Source of the DNA: Quisquiliibacterium transsilvanicum
GTDB taxonomy: Bacteria; Pseudomonadota; Gammaproteobacteria; Burkholderiales; Burkholderiaceae_E
Reading direction: 5' to 3'
NCBI RefSeq assembly: GCF_014202215.1
Contig: NZ_JACHGB010000003.1
Coordinates: 434,001-498,000, forward strand
Length of the DNA stretch: 64,000 nucleotides
The notes below the pieces were generated by a model. That model saw only the letters and a list, made by a program, of their open reading frames with translations. It did not search any database and was not told where the DNA came from. Of this stretch, positions 17,505 through 26,208 are shown in pieces; position 1 is the first letter of the stretch; every line of letters begins with the position of its first letter. A program made the position numbers and the translations under genes.

Positions 17505-18644
17505 TTACTTCTCGACCGCCATCTGGCGGTCCTTGATCGTGAAAATGTAGTGCCGCGTCGCCAGCTGGCCATTGGGCGCGAAGTTCATCTCGCCGAGGAT
17601 GGTGTCCTTGAAGCTGCCGCCGCGGATGCGCTTGGCGATGGCCTCGCGATCCAGCGTCTTGAGCTCGTTGGCGGCCTGCGCCCAGACCTGCAGCGCAGCC
17701 GCGCCCAGCGCCATGAACTTGTCCGGCGTGGTCTTGTGCATCTGCTGCATCTTGGCGATGTAGCGCTGGTTCACCGGATTGGAGGCGAAGGGCTCGACAT
17801 CCGGGAAGTAGATGTCGGCGCCCACCACGCCATTGGCTGCTTCGCCGGCCACCGCGATCACGCTTGGCGCGATCGTGCCGACCGCGGCGACAACCTGGCC
17901 GCCCAGGCGGGCCTGCCTGGCCTGCCGGATCATCGCCGGCATGCCCAGGCCTTCGCTCGCGTTGATGAACACGGTGACCTCGGGGTTGGCGGCGCGGACG
18001 TTGGTGATGGCCACCCGGAAGTCCGCCTGGGTGAACGGGAACTTCTCCTCGGCCACCTTCTCGTAGGCGTGGCCCAGCTTCTTGAGCTCGCCCTCGATCG
18101 AGGCCTGGGCGCCGTTGCCGTAGGCATCGTTCTGGGTCATGAAGGCGACCCGCTTCGCCTTCGCGCGGTTGGCGATGTAGGCGGCGATCACCGCGCCGTC
18201 CTGGGAGTTGGAGCTGTTCAGGCGCACTGCAAGCGGGTTGCCCTCGCCCGAGAGGATGGGGTCGGCCTTGGAGATCGCGGTGATGTCGAGCACGCCCGCG
18301 CGGCTGATCACCGGCTGCATCGCCAGCGTCACCGGGCTGTTCCAGCCCTCGATGATCACCGAGACGCCCGCCGAGATGAGCTCATTGGCGCGGGACACGC
18401 CGACGGCCGGGGTGGACTCGTCGTCGCGGGCGACGATCTCGATCTTGCGGCCCATCACGCCGCCCGACTCGTTGATCAGCGCCGCCATCGCCTCGATGGA
18501 CTGCACAAGGTGCTGGCCCTGGGGACCCGCGCCGCCGCTGAGCGGGAAGATGGTGCCGACCTTGACCGGCTGCGCCTGGGCCACGCCGGCCAAGGCTGCG
18601 AACGCGAACGCGGCTGCCGCCGCCATGCTGCGAGCAATCTTCAT
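17505..18644 (-). CDS. Periplasmic substrate-binding protein of Liv-type ABC system
   Basis: 379 aa from the ATG at 18644, with GGAGGAGAC upstream. The N-terminus is a Sec signal peptide (basic MKIAR, a long Ala-rich core, cleavage near AQA). The mature protein starts PVKVGTIFPLSGG, the family hallmark, and carries EIVARDDESTP and MTQNDAYGNG (first-lobe and hinge blocks). It binds the substrate in the periplasm and delivers it to LivH/LivM. It is the first gene of the operon. The 134-bp divergent region to the SDR gene should hold its promoter. The ligand is not predictable. Confidence 0.92.
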   Translation of the reverse strand: MKIARSMAAAAAFAFAALAGVAQAQPVKVGTIFPLSGGAGPQGQHLVQSIEAMAALINESGGVMGRKIEIVARDDESTPAVGVSRANELISAGVSVIIEGWNSPVTLAMQPVISRAGVLDITAISKADPILSGEGNPLAVRLNSSNSQDGAVIAAYIANRAKAKRVAFMTQNDAYGNGAQASIEGELKKLGHAYEKVAEEKFPFTQADFRVAITNVRAANPEVTVFINASEGLGMPAMIRQARQARLGGQVVAAVGTIAPSVIAVAGEAANGVVGADIYFPDVEPFASNPVNQRYIAKMQQMHKTTPDKFMALGAAALQVWAQAANELKTLDREAIAKRIRGGSFKDTILGEMNFAPNGQLATRHYIFTIKDRQMAVEK

Positions 18645-18746
18645 TTCGTCTCCTCCAGAATTCCGTGGGACCGGACCTGCGGCGCGCGCCCCGTGTCTCC
18701 GGGACTGCTGCGCCAATTCATCGGCGTCGAGTGTACTTCCTGTGGT

Positions 18747-18752
18747 TATGAT
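18747..18752 (+). promoter_or_regulatory. Possible -10 element of SDR gene
   Basis: TATGAT lies 27 bp before the SDR start, in the short divergent region. No good -35 box is found at the usual spacing, so this is weak. Confidence 0.25.
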
Positions 18753-18778
18753 CGGCGCATGCCTTCGAGGAATCCCTG

Positions 18779-19873
18779 ATGTCGAAACCGACCGTTCTGA
18801 TCGCGGGCGCCACCGGCGTCGTCGGCCATGCCGCGCTGGAGCACTTCTCGCGCGACGGCAGCTGGGAAGTGATCGCCGTCTCGCGCCGCGCGCCGGAGCT
18901 TCCCGAAGGCTTTGCCGGCCGACATTTGACCCTGGATCTCGCCGATGCGCAGGCCTGCCGGGCAGCGATGGCCTCGATGCCGCACGTGACGCACCTGGTG
19001 TACGCCGCGCTCTTCGAGAAGCCCGGCCTGGTGCGTGGCTGGCGCGAGCACGACCAGATGCAGCGCAACCTCGCGATGCTGCGCAACCTGCTCGATCCGC
19101 TGTGCGCGGCGGGCGGCCTGCAGCACGTCAGCCTGCTGCAGGGCACGAAGGCCTACGGCGTGCACCTGCACCCGGTCGCGATCCCGGCCCGCGAACGCAG
19201 CCCGCGCGATCCGCACGAGAACTTCTACTGGCTGCAGGAAGACCACTTGCGCGAGGCTGCCGCGCGCCACGGCTTCGCGTTCACCATCTGGCGGCCTCAG
19301 CTGGTCTTCGGCGACCAGTTGGGGGTCGCGATGAACCTGATCCCGGTGATCGGCGCCTGCGCCGCGGTCTGCCGCGAGCTCGGACTGCCAATGGCCTTCC
19401 CGGGAGGCCCCTCGAACATCCTCGAGGCGACCGACGCGCGGCTGCTCGCCCGCGCCTTCGCCTGGGCCGCCCGGGCGCCAGCCGCGCACGGCGAGACCTT
19501 CAACGTGACCAACGGCGACGTCTTCGTCTGGCGCAACGTCTGGCCGGCGATCTGCGAGGCGCTCGGCGTGGCCCAGGGGCCGGACACGCCCGCATCGATG
19601 GCCGCGTGGCTGCCCGCGCAGGCCGAAGCCTGGGATCGCGCCGTCGCCCGGCACGGGCTTCGCCAGATGCGGCTGCCGGCGCTGCTGGGCGAATCGCACC
19701 ACTACGCCGATTTCTGCTTCGGCTTCCATGCGCGGGAGGCGCCGCCGCCGGTGATCGTCAGCACGATCAGGCTGCGCGAGGCCGGCTTCGGCGACTGCAT
19801 CGACACCGAGCGGATGTTCAGGGAGTGGTTCGCGGTGCTGCAGGCGAAGCGGGTGCTGCCTCCAGCCCGCTGA
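18779..19873 (+). CDS. NAD(P)-dependent SDR, PRISE-like (progesterone 5-beta-reductase/iridoid synthase type)
   Basis: 364 aa, extended SDR. The nucleotide-binding loop GATGVVG is near residue 9. The block NFYWLQEDHL matches the FYY..ED-type signature of PRISE enzymes, which reduce activated C=C bonds (enones). RPQLVFGDQLG and FNVTNGDVFVWRNVWP also fit. Start at 18779, with AGGA upstream. It is divergent from the ABC receptor and followed at 110 bp by an enoyl-CoA hydratase on the same strand, which suggests a two-gene unit. The substrate is unknown; an enone or enoyl compound is plausible. Confidence 0.85.
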   Translation: MSKPTVLIAGATGVVGHAALEHFSRDGSWEVIAVSRRAPELPEGFAGRHLTLDLADAQACRAAMASMPHVTHLVYAALFEKPGLVRGWREHDQMQRNLAMLRNLLDPLCAAGGLQHVSLLQGTKAYGVHLHPVAIPARERSPRDPHENFYWLQEDHLREAAARHGFAFTIWRPQLVFGDQLGVAMNLIPVIGACAAVCRELGLPMAFPGGPSNILEATDARLLARAFAWAARAPAAHGETFNVTNGDVFVWRNVWPAICEALGVAQGPDTPASMAAWLPAQAEAWDRAVARHGLRQMRLPALLGESHHYADFCFGFHAREAPPPVIVSTIRLREAGFGDCIDTERMFREWFAVLQAKRVLPPAR

Positions 19874-19983
19874 GCGGCTCGGCGCGCGGACCGATTTCGG
19901 GGGCTCCGGCAGCAGCGGCCGCAAGCGGCGGCGGTATCCTGCGCGCACGGCAACGCCCACCGAACCGCACCAAGGAGCCCCTC

Positions 19984-20739
19984 ATGACCGACCTCGTCCT
20001 GCGCGAAGACCGCGACGGCCTCGCCACCCTCACGATCAACCGCCCCGACAAGCTCAACGCGCTGACGGTCGCCGTCTTCGAGCAGCTGCACGAGCATGTG
20101 CTGCGGCTCGCCACCGAGACCGAGCGCATCGGCCTGGTGGTGCTGCGCGGCGCAGGCAAGTGCTTCTCGGCCGGGCACGACCTGGCCGACATCTCCGCCG
20201 GCGAGCGCCCGCCCAAGCCCAGCTTCCAGGCCGACGTCATCGAGGCGCTGGCCAGCCTGCCGCAGCCGGTGATCACCGCGGTGCACGGCCACTGCTACAC
20301 CGGCGCGCTGGAGCTGGCGCTGGCCGGCGACATGATCGTGGCCGCCGAATCCGCGAAGTTCGCCGACACCCATGCGCGCTGGGCGCTGACGCCGGTCTGG
20401 GGGATGAGCCAGCGGCTGCCGCGGCGCGTCGGCATCGCGAAGGCTCAAGAGATGACCTACACCGCGCGGACCTACACCGGCCGCGAGGCGGTGGACATGG
20501 GCCTCGCCAACTGGTGCGCGCCCGATGCCGGCTTCGACGCGGAACTCGAGAAGTTCGCCCGCAGCATCCTCGCGAATTCCTGGTTCAGCCTGCGCGCCAA
20601 CAAGCGCCTCTACATGGAGACCGAGGGCATGCCGCTGCGCGCCGGCCTGTCCTACGAGATCCACCGCACCGAGGGCCGCGGCCCCGACATGCAGGCCCGC
20701 ATCGAGGGCTTCAAGAACAAGACCAGCAAGGTGTCCTGA
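19984..20739 (+). CDS. Enoyl-CoA hydratase/isomerase family protein
   Basis: 251 aa from the ATG at 19984, after AAGGAG. The crotonase fold is evident: NRPDKLNAL (19-27), the oxyanion-hole block GKCFSAGHDLADI (58-70) and GALELALAGDM (107-117), with E110 at the first catalytic glutamate region. The second glutamate usual in hydratases is absent. The segment reads FADTHARWALTPVWGMSQRL from 126, so the enzyme may be an isomerase, hydrolase or unusual hydratase. It sits downstream of the PRISE-like SDR. A strong hairpin follows its stop. Confidence 0.88.
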   Translation: MTDLVLREDRDGLATLTINRPDKLNALTVAVFEQLHEHVLRLATETERIGLVVLRGAGKCFSAGHDLADISAGERPPKPSFQADVIEALASLPQPVITAVHGHCYTGALELALAGDMIVAAESAKFADTHARWALTPVWGMSQRLPRRVGIAKAQEMTYTARTYTGREAVDMGLANWCAPDAGFDAELEKFARSILANSWFSLRANKRLYMETEGMPLRAGLSYEIHRTEGRGPDMQARIEGFKNKTSKVS

Positions 20740-20760
20740 GGAGGGAACCTGCATGAACGC

Positions 20761-20784
20761 GGCGCTCACCGGCGGGTGAGCGCC
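20761..20784. terminator. Hairpin between convergent genes
   Basis: GGCGCTCACC and GGTGAGCGCC form a perfect 10-bp stem with a GGCG loop, 21 bp after the hydratase stop and 11 bp from the creA stop. It probably ends both convergent transcripts. No T-tract is present, so termination strength is uncertain. Confidence 0.6.
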
Positions 20785-20795
20785 GGCGGTCCGCC

Positions 20796-21260
20796 TCACT
20801 TCACCGGAATGGGTATCGACCGGTCGACCGGCACCGCGGTGACGCTGTTCTGCGGCGAGCCCTCGATCACGCGCTCGGAGTAGGTCAGGTAGACCAGCGT
20901 GTTGCGGGTGCGGTCGACCATTCGCACCACGCGCAGTTTCTTGAAGACCAACGAGATGCGCTCGCTGAACATCTCCTCCTGCTCCGGCAGCGGGCCCTTG
21001 AACGAGATCGGGCCGACCTGGCGGCAGGCGAGCGAGGCTTCCGAGCGGTCCTCGGCGAGGCCGACCGCGCCCTTGATTCCGCCGGTCTTGGCGCGGGCGA
21101 CGTAGCAGGTGACGCCCGCGACCCGGGGATCGTCATGCGCATCGACGACGATCTTGTGGTCCGGACCGATCCACTTGAACACGGTGTCCACCTCGCCGAT
21201 CTGCTCGGCCGAGGCGCTGGCTGCGAGCCCCAGCAGCACGGCTGCAACGCACTTCGTCAT
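20796..21260 (-). CDS. creA: CreA family periplasmic protein
   Basis: 154 aa from the ATG at 21260, with GGAGGA upstream. A short signal peptide ([18 protein letters not shown], cleavage before EQIG) sends it to the periplasm. The mature part matches Cre[55 protein letters not shown] and [20 protein letters not shown]. Two cysteines (in VTCYV and LACRQ) are in the family positions. CreA is widespread in proteobacteria but its function is not known. It is unrelated to the catabolic neighbours and is convergent with the hydratase. Confidence 0.93.
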   Translation of the reverse strand: MTKCVAAVLLGLAASASAEQIGEVDTVFKWIGPDHKIVVDAHDDPRVAGVTCYVARAKTGGIKGAVGLAEDRSEASLACRQVGPISFKGPLPEQEEMFSERISLVFKKLRVVRMVDRTRNTLVYLTYSERVIEGSPQNSVTAVPVDRSIPIPVK

Positions 21261-21318
21261 CGGACGTCCTCCGGGAAAACGGCCAGCGTACCGCAAGCCG
21301 GCGGCGCCCGGCGATGGC

Positions 21319-21324
21319 TATACT
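21319..21324 (+). promoter_or_regulatory. Possible -10 element of glutathione transferase gene
   Basis: TATACT (5 of 6 bases of the sigma-70 -10 box) lies 44 bp before the GST start in the divergent creA/GST region. No convincing -35 hexamer is seen. Confidence 0.3.
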
Positions 21325-21368
21325 GAACTGGCCTCTCCACCCACCGCCGTGCCACCGGAAGCCAGGCC

Positions 21369-21995
21369 ATGATCACACTCCACCACCTGAACGACTCCCG
21401 CTCGCAGCGCGTGCTCTGGCTGCTCGAGGAGCTGGAGCTCCCCTACGAGATCGTCCTGCATCGACGCGACCCGCACACGCGGCTGGCGCCGCCGGAACTG
21501 CGCGACGTGCATCCGCTGGGCAAGGCGCCGGTCATCGTCGACCAGGGACGCACGATCATCGAGTCGGGCGCGATCGTCGACTATCTGGTGCGACGCCACG
21601 GCGGCGGCCGGCTGCAGCCCGCGCCGGAGCATCCCGACTACGACGAGTACCAGCAATGGCTGCACTATGCCGAGGGCTCGGCGATGCTGCCGATGATGCT
21701 GCACCTGTACGTGTCGCGTCTCGGCGAGGCCGGCGCGCCGCTGTGGCCGCGCATCGAGAGCGAGATCGCCAATCATCTCGGCTACGTGAACGTCTGCCTG
21801 GAGGGCTGCCGCTGGCTGCTCGGCGACACCTTCAGCGCGGCGGACATCCAGATGAGCTTCATCGGCGAAGTGGCGGGCAGCTATGGCAAGCGCAGCGCCT
21901 ACCCGAGCCTCGACGCCTGGGTGCGCCGCATGCAGGACCGGCCGGCCTACCGCAGGGCGCTGGCGCGCGGAGGCGCCTACCGCTTCGCGGACTGA
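21369..21995 (+). CDS. Glutathione S-transferase
   Basis: 208 aa cytosolic GST. The N-terminal thioredoxin-like domain has SRSQRVLWLLEELELPYE, with a serine at the usual catalytic region, and the cis-Pro/ESGAIVDYL glutathione site. The helical C-terminal domain includes WLLGDTFSAADIQMSF, the conserved N-capping box. It conjugates glutathione to electrophiles or acts as a glutathione-dependent reductase or isomerase. Divergent from creA and convergent with the TetR gene (9-bp gap). Confidence 0.92.
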   Translation: MITLHHLNDSRSQRVLWLLEELELPYEIVLHRRDPHTRLAPPELRDVHPLGKAPVIVDQGRTIIESGAIVDYLVRRHGGGRLQPAPEHPDYDEYQQWLHYAEGSAMLPMMLHLYVSRLGEAGAPLWPRIESEIANHLGYVNVCLEGCRWLLGDTFSAADIQMSFIGEVAGSYGKRSAYPSLDAWVRRMQDRPAYRRALARGGAYRFAD

Positions 21996-22004
21996 AGCGC
22001 CGCC

Positions 22005-22691
22005 TTACGCACCTGCACCCGCCTCGTCGCCGGTCCCGTCGCCGGCCCTGTCGCCGGTCCGCGGCGCACCGGCGCCCGGGGCCGGCGCACCGTCCCCCTG
22101 GAGCACCAGCTGCGCGAGGATGTCCGCGTACTGGCCGACGCTGTAGCGGCCCGACGGCCGGAACCAGGTCATCGCGCCCACCATCGCGCCGTGCAGCACG
22201 TGCAAGGCGGCAAGCGGCTCGCAGCGCAGCAGCCCCTGCCGCTCGCAGTCCTCGAGCACCGCGAGCCAGACGCCCGCGTAACGCCGCCGCAGCATCCTGA
22301 ACTCGGGGCGCGCCGACTCCGGCACCTCGCGCCACTCGGTGAACTGCACCGCGTGGTAGTCGCTGCTGGGATCGCCGACCACGCAATCGAGCTCCAGCGA
22401 GATCAGCGCGCGCAGCCGCTGCGCCGCGCCCTGTTGACGCAAGACGATGTCCTCGGCCTTCAGGCAGACCGCGATCGCCGCCTCGCGCATGATCTCGAGC
22501 AGCATCTCCTCCTTGGAACGGAAGTGATGGAAGAGGCTGCCGGACAGGATGCCGACGCGCTCGGCGATGTCGCGAACCGTGGTGCGCTGGTAGCCGCGCT
22601 CCCTGAACAGGCGCGCCGCCGCGTGCAGGATGCGCTCGCGCGGGATCGAGCCGCCGCCTCGCTCCTGCCGCTGGATCGCCGGTTCGCTCAT
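22005..22691 (-). CDS. TetR-family repressor, KstR2-like
   Basis: 228 aa. The N-terminal helix-turn-helix reads RTTVRDIAERVGILSGSLFHHFRSKEEM in outline (about 37-63); the recognition part GILSGSLFHHF is almost the same as in mycobacterial KstR2, a steroid-catabolism repressor that binds CoA thioesters. The C-terminal ligand domain is divergent. The tail (about 200-228) is Gly/Asp/Ala-rich low complexity. Its start overlaps the AraC-type gene stop by 4 bp, so both are made together. A KstR2-like site lies upstream of this pair (23684-23701), so autoregulation is likely. An acyl-CoA is the probable inducer. Confidence 0.88.
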   Translation of the reverse strand: MSEPAIQRQERGGGSIPRERILHAAARLFRERGYQRTTVRDIAERVGILSGSLFHHFRSKEEMLLEIMREAAIAVCLKAEDIVLRQQGAAQRLRALISLELDCVVGDPSSDYHAVQFTEWREVPESARPEFRMLRRRYAGVWLAVLEDCERQGLLRCEPLAALHVLHGAMVGAMTWFRPSGRYSVGQYADILAQLVLQGDGAPAPGAGAPRTGDRAGDGTGDEAGAGA

Positions 22692-23551
22692 CTCGCAGCC
22701 GCCGGGGCGCCCATCGGAGGGGCCAGCCGCTCGACGTCCTGGCGGACGATCGACAGGTCGCGCGAGCCGGCGAAGATGTCCTTCGGGCGAAGCCCGTAGA
22801 CCTGCCGGATGGTATGGCTGAAGTGCGTCGAGTCCGGGTAGCCGATCTCGAGCGCCAGGTCGGTGAGGCTGGCCGTTCCGTTGGCGTAGCGCAGGAAGCT
22901 GCGGGCGCGCTTCCAGGCGCGAAAGCCCCGGAAGGTGGCCCCGACCTCTGCGCGGAACAGGTGCAGGAAGCGCGAGAAGGACAGCTCGGTGAGCAGCGCG
23001 CTCTCCTCGGCGGAGAGCTGTCCGTGCGGACTGCCGCAGATGCGCCCGACGATCGCAGCGATGCGCGGGTCCAGCGCGCGCGGCTCGAACGTGCGGCCGA
23101 GGAACAGCTGGTCGGTATCCACCCCGGTGAGGTCGCGGCCATAGTCGCCGCGGACCAGCCCGAGGAACGAGTCGCGCACGCGTGCTGCCACCGGATCGGT
23201 CACCTCGCGGGCCTGCGCGCCAGCCAGCCAGCCCGGCAGCCCGTCGGGGTCGACGCTCTCGGGTTCGATCATCAGGACGCCGATCATGCGGTCCCTGGTG
23301 GACACGCGGTGCGGTACGTAGGGAGGGACGACCGCCATGCCGGCGGCCTGAAAGCTGCCGCCCTGCGCGAGGACCTTGAGCGGACTTGCCAGTGCCGAAT
23401 AGACGGTCAGGCAGCCGAAGTTGCGCACCGTGGGCTCGCCCAGCAGGCCCGCATAGGCCACCCGGTCCCGGCCCAGGATCATGACCTTGCCGGCCCGCAC
23501 CGATGACCGCATTGCCGCGCCGCTCCGCGCGCGCGTCAGGATCTGCGCCAT
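22688..23551 (-). CDS. AraC-family transcriptional regulator
   Basis: 287 aa from the ATG at 23551, with GAGGGGAAG upstream; an ATG at 23569 is less likely. The C-terminal double helix-turn-helix is recognised by SFSRFLHLFRAEVGATFRGFRAWKRAR and the second-helix block TDLALEIGYPDSTHFSHTIRQVYGLRPKD, given in outline. The N-terminal sensing part (1-180) has no motif I recognise. Such proteins usually activate nearby genes on binding a small ligand. It is co-translated with the KstR2-like repressor, an unusual pairing, and lies downstream of the MFS gene with a 191-bp gap that holds an operator-like palindrome. Confidence 0.9.
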   Translation of the reverse strand: MAQILTRARSGAAMRSSVRAGKVMILGRDRVAYAGLLGEPTVRNFGCLTVYSALASPLKVLAQGGSFQAAGMAVVPPYVPHRVSTRDRMIGVLMIEPESVDPDGLPGWLAGAQAREVTDPVAARVRDSFLGLVRGDYGRDLTGVDTDQLFLGRTFEPRALDPRIAAIVGRICGSPHGQLSAEESALLTELSFSRFLHLFRAEVGATFRGFRAWKRARSFLRYANGTASLTDLALEIGYPDSTHFSHTIRQVYGLRPKDIFAGSRDLSIVRQDVERLAPPMGAPAAAR

Positions 23552-23683
23552 CTCTTCCCCTCGCTGCATCGTTTGGCCGGCCAGTCCGCGCGGGGTCGCT
23601 GCCGCCCGTGCAGCCCGCAGTGCCGGAACCGGATTGCCGGCATCCCGCGACCGGAGAGACTTGAGCCTGCCACAGCGCCGAAC

Positions 23684-23701
23684 ACCAAGCAAGCGCTTGG
23701 T
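23684..23701. promoter_or_regulatory. KstR2-type operator palindrome upstream of araC-tetR pair
   Basis: ACCAAGC-AAGC-GCTTGGT is an 18-bp dyad 133 bp upstream of the AraC-type start. The inner AGCAAGCGCTTGGT (23688-23701) fits the published KstR2 consensus AnCAAGnnCTTGnT at every fixed base. The encoded TetR protein has a KstR2-like recognition helix, so this is its likely operator. It lies between the MFS stop and the AraC start, so it most likely controls the regulator pair. Confidence 0.7.
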
Positions 23702-23742
23702 CGGTAAAATGGTCCGCATTCGCTGGCGGAGATGCTCCCGCT

Positions 23743-24960
23743 TCAGGCAGGCGCCGCCGGCGGGCGGGTGCGCAGCGAGCGGACGAGCGCCACGGTCAGC
23801 AGCAGGAAGGCCAGCGCGGCGCAGGCGAAGGCCGCGGGGAACCCGGCCAGCGCCACCAGCATCGACGCAGTGGCCACCCCGACCGACTGACCTGCGAACA
23901 GCGCAAGCGCGAACAGCGCCATGCCCATGCTGCGGTGGCTGGTCGAGAGCTGCGTGCCATGGACCTGGAGCGTGTTGTGGAAACCGTAGAAGCCGACGCC
24001 CAGCAGCAGGCACGCGGCAACCGCGAAGGCCGGCGCCGGCGCGTAACCGATCGACAGCAGGGCGGCGCAGACGCAGGAGCCGCCCACCGCGGCCAGGCCG
24101 CGCTCGCCGAAGCGGGCGATCAGGCGCGAGGCCATCATCGTGTACAGGTAGCCGCCGGCGCCGACCACCGCCGACGCGATCGACGCCTGCCAGAGCGGAA
24201 TGCCGAAACCCGCGTGCAGCGCGGACGGCACGAAGGCCAGCGCGCCATAGAACAGGGCCCCCTCGACCAGCACCACCGTGACCACCCAGCGCGACCACCG
24301 GGGCCGGAGGATGGCTGCGTAGTCGCGCAGCAGGGTCGCCGGGCCCAGCGCCGCGCCAGCGGGCAGGGACGCCGCGGCCGGCCGGGCCGCGGGACTGCGC
24401 CACATCGTCACTGCGACCACCGAGAACACCAGCGCGAGCGCAGCGAAGGCCCAGCGCCAGCCCACCGTGTCCACGAAGATGCCGCCGATCAGCTGACCGC
24501 AGATCACGCCCAGCAGTGCGCCGCTCATCACGCGCGCCAGCACCGGCTGGCGCTCTGCGTAGGGAACCTCGTCGCCGATCCACGCGAAGGCCACCGGCAT
24601 GATCGCGCCGCCGACTCCGCCCGCGAGTACCCGGGCGAACACCAGCCAGTCGAGGCCGGGCGCCAGCGCGCAGCCCAGCGAAGCCAGCGCCGCCATGGTC
24701 GTGGCAAGCCGGATGACCAGGAACTTGCCGAAGCGGTCGCCCAGCGGCCCGATCACGAGCTGCAGCAGGGCGTAGGAGACTGAGAACCCGGTGATGACGC
24801 CGGCCGCCGCCGGGAGCCCGACGCCGAACTCGGCGGCAAGCTCCGGCAGCATCGGATCGCAGACCCGCATCGCGGCGCTGCTCGCGAACGCCGCGACCAT
24901 GACCAGCCGGACGATCCGGTGCGTCTCCCGCACCCCGGCCGGGCCCGTGGGGGACTGCAA
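23743..24960 (-). CDS. MFS transporter
   Basis: About 405 aa, twelve predicted membrane helices, inner membrane. The loop 2-3 motif of the major facilitator superfamily reads GPLGDRFGKF. DPMLPELAAEFGVGLPAA in the first helix region resembles Bcr/CflA-type or substrate:H+ antiporters. The longest reading starts with TTG at 24960, 10 bp after the acyl-CoA dehydrogenase stop. A GTG at 24933 or the ATG at 24900 is also possible, so the N-terminus is uncertain. As the last gene after the carboxylase/AtuA/dehydrogenase block it may import or export a pathway compound. Confidence 0.88.
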   Translation of the reverse strand: MQSPTGPAGVRETHRIVRLVMVAAFASSAAMRVCDPMLPELAAEFGVGLPAAAGVITGFSVSYALLQLVIGPLGDRFGKFLVIRLATTMAALASLGCALAPGLDWLVFARVLAGGVGGAIMPVAFAWIGDEVPYAERQPVLARVMSGALLGVICGQLIGGIFVDTVGWRWAFAALALVFSVVAVTMWRSPAARPAAASLPAGAALGPATLLRDYAAILRPRWSRWVVTVVLVEGALFYGALAFVPSALHAGFGIPLWQASIASAVVGAGGYLYTMMASRLIARFGERGLAAVGGSCVCAALLSIGYAPAPAFAVAACLLLGVGFYGFHNTLQVHGTQLSTSHRSMGMALFALALFAGQSVGVATASMLVALAGFPAAFACAALAFLLLTVALVRSLRTRPPAAPA

Positions 24961-24970
24961 GCCTATGCCG

Positions 24971-26155
24971 TCAGAAGCCCAGCTGGCGGGAGGCCAGGTC
25001 CTTCATGATTTCCTCGGACCCGCCGCCGATCATGTTGACCTTCACTTCGCGGTAGATGCGCTCCACGCGAGTGCCGCGCATGAAGCCCATGCCGCCCAGG
25101 ATCTGCACCGCGGTGTCCGCGCAGAAGGCAAGCGACTGCATCGCGTGGACCTTGAGCATCGACAGCTGCGCGACCAGGATCTTCGGGTCGCCAGCGTTGT
25201 GCTCCACGCGCCAGGCGAGGTCCTCGACGAAGGCGCGCGTGGTCTCGATGCGCACCGCCATGTCGACCAGCTTGTGCCGGATCACCTGCCGCTCGACCAG
25301 CGGCACTCCGAAGGTCTTGCGGTCGCGCGCCCACGACAGCGCATCCTCGTAGCAGACCTGGGCCAGGCCCAGCGCGCCGGCAGCCATGCCGATGCGCTCC
25401 GAGTTGAAGTTGCGCATCACGATCGGGAAGCCCTGGTTCTCCCGGCCGATCAGGTTCGAAACCGGCACCCGCACGTTCTCGAAGTGCAGCTGCGCCGTGT
25501 CCGACGCCCACCAGCCCATCTTCTTGAGCGGCGTGCGCGTGAAGCCCGGCATGTCGCGCTCGAGCAGCAGCATCGACACCCCGCCCGCGCCCGGGTCCGC
25601 CGGGTTGGTGCGCACCGCGACGGTGAAGTAGTCGGCGCGGATGCCCGAAGTGATGAAGATCTTCGAGCCGTTGACCACGTAGTGGTCGCCGTCGCGGACC
25701 GCCGTGGTCTTCAGGCTGGCCACGTCCGAGCCGCCCGAGGGCTCGGTGATCGCCAGCGCCGAAATCTTCTCGCCGGCCAGCACCGCGGGAAGCACCCGCC
25801 GCTTCATCTCCTCGCTGCCCGCGGCAGCGATCGGCGGCGAACCGATGCTGTGCGACATCAGCGAGGCGCCCACGCCGCCGGCGCCGCAGCGGGACATCTC
25901 CTCGGAGAGGATCAGCTTGTAGAACTGGTCGCAGGGGGTGCCGCCATACTGCTCGTCGTAGCCCAGGCCGAGCAGGCCGGCCTGGGCGGCCTTCCTGTAG
26001 AGCTCGCGCGGGAAGGTCTCTGCCTCGTCCCATTCGTTGGCGTAGGGGGCGATCTCCTTCGCGACGAAGGCGCGCACCGTGTCGCGGAACTGCTCATGGT
26101 CCGGCGTGTAGTAGAGGGGGTTGCGGAACGCGGTCAGGGTGTTGGAGATTTCCAT
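24971..26155 (-). CDS. Acyl-CoA dehydrogenase
   Basis: 394 aa, typical length. FAD-dependent alpha,beta-dehydrogenation of an acyl-CoA, passing electrons to ETF. Signature blocks are ISALAITEPSGGSDVASLKT (FAD/substrate loop), YVVNGSKIFITSG, the ARDRKTFGVPLVERQ helix and AVQILGGMGFMRGTRVERIYRE near the C-terminus. The start at 26155 gives the usual N-terminus. It follows atuA by 53 bp and precedes the MFS gene by 10 bp, so it belongs to the carboxylase operon. In the Pseudomonas Atu pathway the corresponding enzyme AtuD oxidises citronellyl-CoA; equivalence here is inferred from position only. Confidence 0.92.
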   Translation of the reverse strand: MEISNTLTAFRNPLYYTPDHEQFRDTVRAFVAKEIAPYANEWDEAETFPRELYRKAAQAGLLGLGYDEQYGGTPCDQFYKLILSEEMSRCGAGGVGASLMSHSIGSPPIAAAGSEEMKRRVLPAVLAGEKISALAITEPSGGSDVASLKTTAVRDGDHYVVNGSKIFITSGIRADYFTVAVRTNPADPGAGGVSMLLLERDMPGFTRTPLKKMGWWASDTAQLHFENVRVPVSNLIGRENQGFPIVMRNFNSERIGMAAGALGLAQVCYEDALSWARDRKTFGVPLVERQVIRHKLVDMAVRIETTRAFVEDLAWRVEHNAGDPKILVAQLSMLKVHAMQSLAFCADTAVQILGGMGFMRGTRVERIYREVKVNMIGGGSEEIMKDLASRQLGF

Positions 26156-26208
26156 CTGCTTGCCGTCTTCTCGATGCCGTCTGTTCGTTGGAATGAGCAG
26201 CCGCGGCC

